A stretch of 64,000 bases of DNA from JAICKM01 sp050998805 (GTDB lineage: Bacteria; Chloroflexota; Chloroflexia; QHBQ01; JAICKM01), in the NCBI GenBank assembly GCA_050998805.1, contig JBPCPV010000048.1, positions 89,751 to 153,750 of the forward strand, read 5' to 3'. Position 1 is the stretch's first letter. Every line of letters starts with the position of its first letter. The notes below the pieces were generated by a model that made no database searches, was not told the origin of the DNA, and saw only the letters and a program-made list of their open reading frames with translations. The position numbers were made by a program, and so were the translations under genes. Shown piece after piece: positions 8,125 through 15,568 of the stretch.

Positions 8125-9312
8125 CTACGGAGCAATCGAAAAGATGATGTTCCGGTCCGTCTCCGCAATTACGATCCGGCCCTGCGGATCGACCGCCAGG
8201 CCATGCGGCGACTTGAGGCCGGTGAGCAGCGACTTGAGCGCGCCGGTGCGGGGGTCCAGGCGGTAGATTGTGCCGTCGAGAGCGTTGACGTAGGCGAAGC
8301 CTGCGCCGTCCACGACAACGTCATCGGGCTGGTACATCGTGGCGAGCGCCGTCTTCTGTCCGGCGCGTGTCACGCGGTAGACTTTGTTCCCGAACTCATC
8401 GGCGACCAGCAGGTCGCCGTTGGGCAGGATACCGGCTCCGGCGGGGCGGTCGAAACCTGTGGCGATGATATTGAGCCGCAAACCGTCGCGGCTCAGGGTC
8501 AGCAGACGACCATTCGGGCTGTCGGGAACCAGTATGTCGCCTGTGTTTCGGTCGTAAGCGAGGCCGTCCACGCCGTCTTTCCCCGTTGTGTTCTCCAGTT
8601 GCCGGATCAATCGTTTGGAACCGCTCGCCGGATCGAACTCGAAGATGCTGTTTGTCTTCTGCTCCTCGACGATCAGCTTGTCATCGGGAGTGACCGCAAT
8701 GCCTTCGGGTTCGAGTAGGCCGGCCGCGATAGGCTCCGGGGTGCCGCCGCCCGGCGGAATGCGGTTGATCGAGCCGTTCGCGGTGTCGCTAAAGTAGAGC
8801 GTGCCGTCGGTTGCGACGGTCAGGTCGTCAGGCTTGCCGAAGCCGTCAGTAATGAGTTTCTCTTCGGGTGTCGGGGAGCCATTCGGAGGTTGGGTGGCGG
8901 GTACGCCCGTCGGTACAGCTGTCTCCGGCGGGCCGGTCGGCACGGCTGTCTCTGCCGCGCCAGTAGGAGGCGCGGTTGTCGCCGGCTGGCTCGTCGGTAC
9001 GGCTGTCGCCTCGCCTGTCGTCATCGCTGTCGGTGGCGTCTCTGTAGGCGCGGCTCCGGTCGTCGGCACGCCCGTCGGCATCGCTGTCACCGGCACCCCT
9101 GTAGGAGGCGCGGTCGTGGGCGCGGCCCCGGTCGGTGGGGCGGTTGTCGGGGGCAACGCGGTCGGTAAGGCGGCGCTCGGCGCGGGCAGAGCGGAGGTGG
9201 GCGCGGAAGTCGGCTGTGGCGCGGGGGTCGCCGGAGGGGGCGTGGGCGTGGCGTCGGTCGTGCAGGCCGTCAGCGCGAGCATGAGGAGCAGGATGCCGGC
9301 GAGTCGTGTCAA
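8125..9312 (-). CDS. NHL/SMP-30-type beta-propeller lipoprotein (paralogue 2)
   Basis: I place the start at the TTG whose last two bases overlap the stop of the DUF1684 gene (TTGA), giving 395 residues; the longer open frame to 9405 lies inside that gene. The leader ends in LTAC with Cys17. A long Pro/Thr/Gly/Ala linker to about residue 155 precedes a propeller whose repeats match paralogue 1 closely (DDLTVATDGT, LVPDSPNGRLLTLSRDG, LLVADEFGNKVYRVTRAG). Translational coupling to DUF1684 places it in the osmoprotectant operon. A ligand-binding or sugar-lactone role is a guess from the fold. Confidence 0.8.
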   Translation of the reverse strand: MTRLAGILLLMLALTACTTDATPTPPPATPAPQPTSAPTSALPAPSAALPTALPPTTAPPTGAAPTTAPPTGVPVTAMPTGVPTTGAAPTETPPTAMTTGEATAVPTSQPATTAPPTGAAETAVPTGPPETAVPTGVPATQPPNGSPTPEEKLITDGFGKPDDLTVATDGTLYFSDTANGSINRIPPGGGTPEPIAAGLLEPEGIAVTPDDKLIVEEQKTNSIFEFDPASGSKRLIRQLENTTGKDGVDGLAYDRNTGDILVPDSPNGRLLTLSRDGLRLNIIATGFDRPAGAGILPNGDLLVADEFGNKVYRVTRAGQKTALATMYQPDDVVVDGAGFAYVNALDGTIYRLDPRTGALKSLLTGLKSPHGLAVDPQGRIVIAETDRNIIFSIAP

Positions 9313-9980
9313 CCCTGCACCGCCGGCGCTTCTCCCTCGGCAAACCTGCGCTCTCCGGCCCGGATCGGCAACAGCAGGCGGTTTTCGGGCGGGGCAAGCG
9401 GACATGCCCAGCGTGCGTCATAAGCACACGACGGGTTGTAAGCATAATTGAAGTCGAGTACTATACCGTTAGGCGTCTGCACGAAATCGCTGCCCTTCAC
9501 TGTGTCGAACAGGTAGCGGCCGCCACCGTAACTCTCTGTGCCGTTGGTCGCATCGCGGAACGGCAAGAACAGGCCGCCGCCGTATACGTCAATCCAATAT
9601 ATGCATAATTCGAGCCAAGCGTTTTCGAGCGTGAACCCCGCGCGGGCCGCACGCCGGAAGAGGATGCTGTGCGGGCCGCTTGCCGGGAGCCTTGGCGCGT
9701 CGTCGCCCGTCTCCGGCGTCAACACGGCTTCGATCCGCAGCGTTGGGTCATAAGGAAAGTAGCTCAGGCCCTTGAAGCCGCGCCGAGCGGCTGTGCTCAG
9801 AGGAGATTGGGGGTGTTCGGCGAAGAGCGCGTCTTTCGCGGCGCGAAACCGCTCAGATACCGCCGCCTCGTCCTCTCCTCCATGCAGGGCGCGCTCCCGC
9901 TCACGGTACATCTGGGCGACGCGCTTGCGGTAGTCGTAGAGGTCCAGCCAGGTGGGCGCGCTCGCCGGAGTCTCGCTCAT
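9309..9980 (-). CDS. DUF1684 family protein
   Basis: A 223-residue DUF1684 protein of full length. Recognisable blocks are WLDLYDYRKRVAQMY at the start, GLSYFPYDP, IYWIDVYGGGLFLPFRD, YGGGRYLFDT and LDFNYAYNPSCAYD, the last being the most conserved part of the family, with a Cys. No signal peptide is seen. The biochemical role is not known. The gene lies 15 bp after an osmoprotectant permease and is coupled to the propeller lipoprotein downstream. Confidence 0.85.
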   Translation of the reverse strand: MSETPASAPTWLDLYDYRKRVAQMYRERERALHGGEDEAAVSERFRAAKDALFAEHPQSPLSTAARRGFKGLSYFPYDPTLRIEAVLTPETGDDAPRLPASGPHSILFRRAARAGFTLENAWLELCIYWIDVYGGGLFLPFRDATNGTESYGGGRYLFDTVKGSDFVQTPNGIVLDFNYAYNPSCAYDARWACPLAPPENRLLLPIRAGERRFAEGEAPAVQG

Positions 9981-9995
9981 GCTTGCCCCTCCCGC

Positions 9996-10667
9996 TCAGG
10001 CCGTCTTCACCGGCTCGATCTCGTCAACCGCCGCCACGAGCCGCGAGGTGCGCGGCACCCGCAGGTAGGCGGTGTTCAGCCACTCGATCAACCGGTAAAT
10101 GAGGTCCGCGCCCACCGCTATCGAGGTGACGGCGAGCACGCTTAGGAGCTGTAGGTTGGTGTCGTCGTTCACCACGCCGTCGCGCAGCACCTGGCCGAGG
10201 CCGCCCGCGCCTATCCAGGCAGCGATGGTCGTGAGGCTGATGATCGACAGTGTCGTGATACGCATCCCGGCGATGATCACCGGCAGCGCCAGAGGCAGCT
10301 CGACCCGCCGGAAGATCTGCGCGGACGTCATGCCCATGCCCCGCGCGGCTTCGACTACCGCCGGGTCCACCCCACCGAAGCCGACCGCCGTGTTACGCAC
10401 CAGCGTCAGAAGCGAGTAGAGCACGAGCGCAGTGACCGCAGGCACAGTGCCGAGGTGCAGGAAGGGCACCAAGAAGGCGAGCAGCGCCAGGCTCGGTATC
10501 GTGTAGATCACGCCGAGCACGCCGAGCACCGGCGCTTGTATCGGCTTGTATCGGCTGATCAGGAAGCCGAGCGGCAGCGAGATAGCCAGCGCGATCCCCA
10601 GCGTGAGCACCGTGAGGTAGAAGTGCTCGTAAAGGTGCGTCGAGAAGTCGCGCGGGAAGTGGAACAT
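9996..10667 (-). CDS. Osmoprotectant ABC transporter permease (OpuCB/ProW type)
   Basis: 223 residues with about five to six hydrophobic helices and the binding-protein-dependent inner-membrane domain. The EAA-like loop VVEAARGMGMTSAQIFRRVELPLALP contacts the ATPase. It lies three bases after the ATPase gene and is one of two permeases of the same transporter, which imports glycine betaine, choline or related solutes. The substrate is inferred from the family only. Confidence 0.88.
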   Translation of the reverse strand: MFHFPRDFSTHLYEHFYLTVLTLGIALAISLPLGFLISRYKPIQAPVLGVLGVIYTIPSLALLAFLVPFLHLGTVPAVTALVLYSLLTLVRNTAVGFGGVDPAVVEAARGMGMTSAQIFRRVELPLALPVIIAGMRITTLSIISLTTIAAWIGAGGLGQVLRDGVVNDDTNLQLLSVLAVTSIAVGADLIYRLIEWLNTAYLRVPRTSRLVAAVDEIEPVKTA

Positions 10668-10670
10668 CGT

Positions 10671-11681
10671 CTACTCGGCGACCTGGAGCAGGCGGCTCTC
10701 TTCACGCGCCGACACCGCCGGCTTGATGAGCGCGCGGATCGCGTTGAGCGTCAGCCGGCCGATTGGCCGATCCTCGGCGTCATGCACCGGCAGGCTCTCG
10801 GCCCCTGTGCTTAACAAGAGCGTGAGGGCGTGCCGCAGGTCGTCGCCGGGGGCGAGCACGGCATCCACCGGAGGCCCCTGCGAGGGCGGGTCCATCACCG
10901 GGCCGACCGCCAGCAGGCTCAGGCGGCGCAGCACATCGTCGGCACCCACGAGCTGCGCCACGAACTCATCTGCGGGAGCGGTGAGTATCCGCAACGGCGT
11001 GTCGTATTGCAGCACCTTACCGTCGCGCATCACGGCGATCTCGTCGGCGAGCCGCAGCGCCTCCTCCACGTCATGCGTCACAAAGAGAGTGGTCTTGCGG
11101 ACCGTGCGCTGGATGCGGATCAACTCGTCTTGCAAGCGGCGGCGGGTGATGTTGTCTATCGCGGCGAACGGCTCGTCCATGAGCATGATAGCCGGGTCGG
11201 CGGCCATCGCGCGCGCGAGGCCGACGCGCTGTTGCTGGCCGCCCGACAGTTGGCGAGGATACCTCTGCCTGTACTCGTCAGGCGGCAAGCCGACCAGCGC
11301 CAGCAGTTCGTCCACACGCGCGCTGATCTTCGCCCGATCCCAGCCGAGCAGGTTGGGCACCACGGCGATATTGCGGTCCACTCGCATGTGTGGGAACAGG
11401 CCGACGCTCTGGATAACGTAGCCGATGCCACGGCGCAGCTCGGTGACGGGCAGGCTTGTCACATCCCGCCCGCCAACGAGTATCCGGCCCCGGTCATGCT
11501 CATAGAGCCGGTTGACCATCTTCATCAGCGTCGTCTTGCCGCAGCCCGACGGGCCGAGGAGCACCACAAGGTGCCCCTCGCGTACCGCCAGACTCACCCC
11601 GTCCACTGCAGGTCGCGGGTTTCCGGGGAACTGCTTGACAACATCCTCGAAGACGATTGCTCCGGAGCTGGATTGTCCCAT
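10671..11681 (-). CDS. opuCA: Osmoprotectant ABC transporter ATP-binding protein with CBS-like tail
   Basis: 336 residues. Walker A GPSGCGKT lies at 43-50, a Q-loop follows, the signature LSGGQQQR is near 145, and Walker B plus catalytic Glu are in IMLMDEP. The C-terminal 90 residues (VDAVLAPGDDLRHAL... ESLPVHDAEDRPIGRL) resemble a CBS module, as in OpuA/OpuC ATPases where it senses ionic strength or c-di-AMP. It lies six bases after the binding-protein gene and powers the two permeases of the operon. Confidence 0.9.
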   Translation of the reverse strand: MGQSSSGAIVFEDVVKQFPGNPRPAVDGVSLAVREGHLVVLLGPSGCGKTTLMKMVNRLYEHDRGRILVGGRDVTSLPVTELRRGIGYVIQSVGLFPHMRVDRNIAVVPNLLGWDRAKISARVDELLALVGLPPDEYRQRYPRQLSGGQQQRVGLARAMAADPAIMLMDEPFAAIDNITRRRLQDELIRIQRTVRKTTLFVTHDVEEALRLADEIAVMRDGKVLQYDTPLRILTAPADEFVAQLVGADDVLRRLSLLAVGPVMDPPSQGPPVDAVLAPGDDLRHALTLLLSTGAESLPVHDAEDRPIGRLTLNAIRALIKPAVSAREESRLLQVAE

Positions 11682-11687
11682 TATGTC

Positions 11688-12791
11688 CTACTTCAAGAGT
11701 CCGTTGTTCTTGAGGAACTCTTTCGCCACGTCGGCGACTTCGCGCTTCTTGCCTTCCACTTCCCAGTTCATCGCCGAGACAGAGCTGTTTGTCAGCTTGG
11801 GCGCGAGCGGGTTGAGGATCGACTTGATGTCGGGGGCGGCGGCCAGCAGGTCGTCGCGGACGACGGGGGCGACCTGGTAGGGCGGGAAGAAGTGCTTGTC
11901 GTCTTCCATCACGACCAGGTTGTTGCCGGCGATGGTGCCGTCGGTGCTGAAGGCTTCGGTGATGTCGGTCTGCCCGGCCAACAGCGCCTTGTAGCGCAGG
12001 GAGATGTCAACCGACTTCACATCCTTGAACTGGAAGCCGCCATAGGCTTTCTGCAAGCCGGGGATACCGTCGGGGCGGTCAATGAAGGCCGGCGCGCAGG
12101 TTAGACGGAGTTGGGGCGCTTTCGTCGCCACGTCGCTGAGCGTCTTGATGCCGTACTGGTCGGAGATGGCCTTCGTGGTAGCCAGCGCCTGGGTGTCGTT
12201 CATCGGGGCGGGGTCGAGCCAGGTCAGCTTGTACTGGCTCTCGTATGCCTGGCTCACTGTGGTGAAGACCTGCTGGGCATCGCTCATCGGGTCTTTCTTG
12301 AGGACGACCGTCAGCCCGGTGCCGGTGTATTCGGGGTACATCTGCACGTCGCCGTTGACGAGCGCGGGCTGGATGACGGTGACCTCGCCGAGGCCGAGCT
12401 TGCGGTTGACCTTGTAGCCGGCCTGCTCAAGCAGCTGGGCGTACATCTCGCCGATGAGGCGCTCTTCGGCGAAGTCCTTCGACGCGACGGTGATGGTCGG
12501 CTTGGTGCCGGTCGCCGCGCCGGCGGTCGGCGTCATGGCCGTCATGCCGGTTGCTACGGCAGTCGGTCCCATGACTGTCATGGCGGTTGCCGTCATGTCG
12601 GGTGCCATAGCAGTTGGTTCCGTGCCTGTCATGGCGGTCGTCATAGCGGTCGGTGCCGTACCTGTCATCGCAGTCGGCGTAGTCCCGGGTGCGGGAACAG
12701 TCGGCGTGCTGGTGTCGCAGGCGGCGAGCAGGGGCAGGACCATTGCCAGCCCCATCAGCCCCGCGGCGAGCGAGTTCATCCTATGAAACAT
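11688..12791 (-). CDS. opuCC: Osmoprotectant-binding lipoprotein (OpuAC family)
   Basis: 367 residues. The signal peptide ends at LLAAC with lipidated Cys25, followed by an unusual Met/Thr/Ala/Pro-rich linker of about 75 residues. The OpuAC substrate-binding domain starts near ITVASKDFAEERLIGEMYAQLLEQAG and contains MYPEYTGTGL, a family hallmark. AAAGGAGG precedes the ATG. The long linker matches the tethers of other exported proteins in this window. It delivers betaine-like solutes to the neighbouring permeases. Confidence 0.9.
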   Translation of the reverse strand: MFHRMNSLAAGLMGLAMVLPLLAACDTSTPTVPAPGTTPTAMTGTAPTAMTTAMTGTEPTAMAPDMTATAMTVMGPTAVATGMTAMTPTAGAATGTKPTITVASKDFAEERLIGEMYAQLLEQAGYKVNRKLGLGEVTVIQPALVNGDVQMYPEYTGTGLTVVLKKDPMSDAQQVFTTVSQAYESQYKLTWLDPAPMNDTQALATTKAISDQYGIKTLSDVATKAPQLRLTCAPAFIDRPDGIPGLQKAYGGFQFKDVKSVDISLRYKALLAGQTDITEAFSTDGTIAGNNLVVMEDDKHFFPPYQVAPVVRDDLLAAAPDIKSILNPLAPKLTNSSVSAMNWEVEGKKREVADVAKEFLKNNGLLK

Positions 12792-12821
12792 GTTCTTTCC
12801 TCCTTTGTACTACTTGAGAAG

Positions 12822-13460
12822 CTATACCCCACGACTGAGGTTACGCTGTAGAGTGCCTAGCAAGACCTCGGCCGTCACGGCGATGAGTGCTACGGGCACC
12901 GCGCCGACCATCAGGATCTCATAGCGGCCTTCGTCGAGGCCGCGGATAATAAAGTCGCCGAGCGCGCCGCCGCCTATCAGGGTTGCCAGGGTGGCGCTGG
13001 CGATCACCTCAACTGCGCTCGTTCTTACTCCTGCGACGACCACCGGCAGGGCTATCGGCAACTGCACCTCGCGCACCAGTCTCACCGGCCCCATCCCCAG
13101 CCCACGCCCTGCCTCGATCACGGCGGGGTCCACACCGCGCATACCGGCGTCGGTGTTGATTAGGATGGGAGGGCAGGCGAGCAGCGTCAGGGCGACCAGC
13201 GCCGGGGCGAATCCGAGGCCGAGGTAGGGTAGGAGCAAGAAGAGTACCGCGATGCTCGGCACGACACGCGCCACGCCGACGGCGTTGATCACCAGGCGTG
13301 CCCAGCCGCCCCACCGGCTGGTGAAGACGCCGAGGGGCACGCAGAGCAGGAGGGCGATGCCCAAAGCCAGCCCGCTCAACTCGAGGTGAGTCGTCACGGC
13401 CTCCCAGAACTCTTTCGTATGCGACATCAGATACGTAATAGCGTCTGAGAACAACGTCAT
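12822..13460 (-). CDS. Osmoprotectant ABC transporter permease (OpuCD/ProW type)
   Basis: 212 residues, first gene of the operon. It has about five membrane helices and the EAA-like loop VIEAGRGLGMGPVRLVREVQLPIALP. It pairs with the permease at the far end of the transporter cluster. A TATAAT box lies 40 bp upstream on the minus strand. Confidence 0.88.
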   Translation of the reverse strand: MTLFSDAITYLMSHTKEFWEAVTTHLELSGLALGIALLLCVPLGVFTSRWGGWARLVINAVGVARVVPSIAVLFLLLPYLGLGFAPALVALTLLACPPILINTDAGMRGVDPAVIEAGRGLGMGPVRLVREVQLPIALPVVVAGVRTSAVEVIASATLATLIGGGALGDFIIRGLDEGRYEILMVGAVPVALIAVTAEVLLGTLQRNLSRGV

Positions 13461-13500
13461 TGAGCGTGCTTTCGCTGATCAGTCTTCCGAGCGTGGCTAC

Positions 13501-13529
13501 ATTATAAGGGTATACGCACGCCGGGGCGA
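13501..13529 (-). promoter_or_regulatory. Predicted promoter of the osmoprotectant operon
   Basis: A perfect minus-strand TATAAT (13506-13501) with only a weak -35 (TCGCCC, 13529-13524) 17 bp upstream. It sits 40 bp before the first permease start. Confidence 0.45.
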
Positions 13530-13541
13530 TATGGATTAGTT

Positions 13542-13745
13542 TGACGGCTGTCAGCTTGTGAGCTTTCAGCCGTCAGCTTGTCAGCTTGTCGGTTTTCGGG
13601 GCGGCGGAGGCGGCGTGGTGAGGGGGCCGCCGGGACGGCGGCACGGGCGACGAATTACGAACCAGGCTGGCGCTCTGTTACGTACACGTTTGTGTATAGC
13701 GTTTGTAGTAGGCGCTGTAGCGCGTCGGCTGACGGCTGATGGCTG
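13542..13745. repeat. Repeat-filled spacer (CAGCTTGT and GCCGCC elements)
   Basis: The 312-bp gap between the osmoprotectant operon and the receiver-like gene holds degenerate period-7 runs (GTCAGCTT family, 13542-13592 and 13723-13745) and one GCCGCCGGGACGGCGG palindrome at 13626-13641. I see no further gene in it. Confidence 0.6.
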
Positions 13746-13772
13746 ATCCGCTTACTGCGGGGAGAAGATGCG

Positions 13773-14129
13773 ATGAAGCGTGTGCTGGTGGCGGTGCCGG
13801 ACCTCTTGTTCGGGGTGCCGGTGGCGAAGGCGGTGCAGGCGGCGGGGGCGGAGGCGCTCACTGTCCGCAGCGGGGCGCAAGCGTTGGGGTGGCTTGATGC
13901 CGACAGGCAGGGGCTGCCGGATGCCGTCGTCGTGGACCTGTCGGCGGGTATTGACCCGAACGGGCTGATCGCCGCAGCGTCTGAACAGGGCATCCCCGTG
14001 TTCGCGTTCGGCTCCCATATCAACGCGGCGGCGATCCGCGCTGCCCGCGCTGCGGGAGCCGATAAGGTTGTGGCGAACTCGGCGCTGGCGAGCGCCCTGC
14101 CGGCGTGGCTGGTCGAGTGCCTGCTATAG
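13773..14129 (+). CDS. Stand-alone receiver-like (pseudo-receiver) protein
   Basis: 118 residues with the alternating beta/alpha pattern of a response-regulator receiver. AVVVDLSAGID offers a phospho-acceptor-like Asp near 50. The conserved Thr/Ser after beta-4 and Lys after beta-5 are replaced (VFAFGSH, KVVANSA), so classical phosphorelay switching is doubtful. A GGGGAGA ribosome-binding site precedes the ATG. It converges on the HD gene with a 6-bp overlap and may belong to the signalling cluster on the other strand, but that link is only positional. Confidence 0.6.
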   Translation: MKRVLVAVPDLLFGVPVAKAVQAAGAEALTVRSGAQALGWLDADRQGLPDAVVVDLSAGIDPNGLIAAASEQGIPVFAFGSHINAAAIRAARAAGADKVVANSALASALPAWLVECLL

Positions 14130-14681
14130 CCCCAGTTCGGGCGCGATGCGCTGGAGGGCCGCGATGACGTTGGCGACGTGCTCTTCTAGCGGCAGGCCGA
14201 GTTCGGCTGCTCCCTGCACCATGTCTTCGCGGCTTACCGCGCGGGCGAATGCCTTGTCCTTCATCTTCTTGAGCACCGAGCGGGGTTCGACCTCGGCAAG
14301 GCTGTGGCTGGGGCGCACGTAGGCAACGGCGGTTACGAAGCCGGAAAGCTCGTCGCAGGCGAAAAGCGCGTGGTCCACCAGCTTCTCGCGGGGCACGCCC
14401 ATGTAGTCGGCGTGCGACTGCACCGTGCGGATCAGTTCGGCGGGCCAGCCTCGCTCGGCGAGGATCTTCGAGCCGGTCCAGACGTGAAGCTCGACGCCCG
14501 GGTACTTCTCGTAGTCGAAGTCGTGAATCAGACCGACGATGCCCCAGTAGTCAACGTCCTCACCGAGGAGTTCGGCGTAATAGCGCATCGAGGCTTCGAC
14601 GGCGAGCATGTGCTTCCGCAGGCTGTCGCTCTGCACAAACTCGGTGACGAGCGCCCAAGCGTCGGCGCGGGTCTGGATCAA
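14124..14681 (-). CDS. HD-domain phosphohydrolase
   Basis: 185 residues. Metal-binding HD signatures appear as LRKHMLAVEASMRYY, then GLIHDFDYEKYP, and TVQSHADY further on. This is the compact HD family annotated as HDIG-type hydrolases; the substrate is unknown. Its ATG overlaps the stop of the REC-GGDEF gene (ATGA), so the pair is translationally coupled. With the kinase upstream it forms a three-gene signalling operon. Confidence 0.8.
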   Translation of the reverse strand: MIQTRADAWALVTEFVQSDSLRKHMLAVEASMRYYAELLGEDVDYWGIVGLIHDFDYEKYPGVELHVWTGSKILAERGWPAELIRTVQSHADYMGVPREKLVDHALFACDELSGFVTAVAYVRPSHSLAEVEPRSVLKKMKDKAFARAVSREDMVQGAAELGLPLEEHVANVIAALQRIAPELGL

Positions 14682-15541
14682 TGGACCGCCTGGGCTTCGG
14701 CTACGGTCGTGACCTGAGCGTGGGGGTCGTGGTCCACGATGTCGAAGGAGAGGTGGGCGAGGGAGGTCTTCACGAGGTTACCCTCGTGGCTAACGGCAAC
14801 GACGTGGCCCTGCGCCCTGTCGGCTGGTGAGTAGACTTTCTGCACCAGCTCATCGAAGCGTTGGGCGGCGGCTTCGCAGATCGCCGCGCTGCGCTCCGGT
14901 TCCGTGATCACGACGAAGTCGTCGCCGCCCATGTGTCCCAGGAAGTCGCCCGGGCGGCCATGCTCGGCCACGGCGTCGCGGATCACGCCGGCGACCATCT
15001 TGATCAGGTCGTCGCCCTCGAGGTAGCTATAAGCCTCGTTGTAGACTGTGAAGTTCTCCACGTCAATGTAAATAAGCGACCAGGGCTGGTCCAAGCGCGA
15101 GGTTCGGCGCTCGATCACCTCGGCGACTGCCGCGCTGCCCGGCAGGCCGGTGAGTTCGCTGGTGTCCTCGTGGTAGAGGTGATGGAGCTGGGCGCGCACC
15201 CGCACCAGCAACTCCTCGGCGTCGAACGGCTTGGTGATGTAATCATCGGCGCCCCGCCGGTAGCCAGCGGCCTTATCGCCGGGGGCGCTCCTCGCGGTCA
15301 ACATGATGATCGGGATCTGGCTGAGGCGCGCGTCTCTCTGCATCTGCCGTGAGACTTCGTTGCCGTCCATCCCTGGCAGCATCACGTCGAGCAGTAAGAG
15401 GTCAGGCGGGTCCAGCATCATCGCCTCAAGCGCATTCTCTCCCGAGTAGGCGCGCGTGGTATCGAAGCCGTCCATCCGCAGGGTCTCTTCAATTAGATCG
15501 ACGATTGTCGGTTCGTCGTCAACCACCAATATCTTGCTCAT
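14678..15541 (-). CDS. Response regulator with REC and degenerate GGDEF domain
   Basis: 287 residues. Residues 1-120 are a complete receiver (ILVVDDE, LLLLDVMLPGMDG with the phospho-Asp, MLTA, KPF). The remainder is GGDEF-like with GGDDF in place of GG(D/E)EF, and the metal/substrate stretch reads DVENFTVYNEAYS rather than DxDxFKxxND. Diguanylate cyclase activity is uncertain; GTP binding or a regulatory role is possible. A GGTGGAGAA site precedes the ATG. It lies 27 bp after the kinase gene and overlaps the HD gene by 4 bp. Confidence 0.82.
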   Translation of the reverse strand: MSKILVVDDEPTIVDLIEETLRMDGFDTTRAYSGENALEAMMLDPPDLLLLDVMLPGMDGNEVSRQMQRDARLSQIPIIMLTARSAPGDKAAGYRRGADDYITKPFDAEELLVRVRAQLHHLYHEDTSELTGLPGSAAVAEVIERRTSRLDQPWSLIYIDVENFTVYNEAYSYLEGDDLIKMVAGVIRDAVAEHGRPGDFLGHMGGDDFVVITEPERSAAICEAAAQRFDELVQKVYSPADRAQGHVVAVSHEGNLVKTSLAHLSFDIVDHDPHAQVTTVAEAQAVH

Positions 15542-15568
15542 AATCTGTTCTCCACCTGATCTTTCTAT

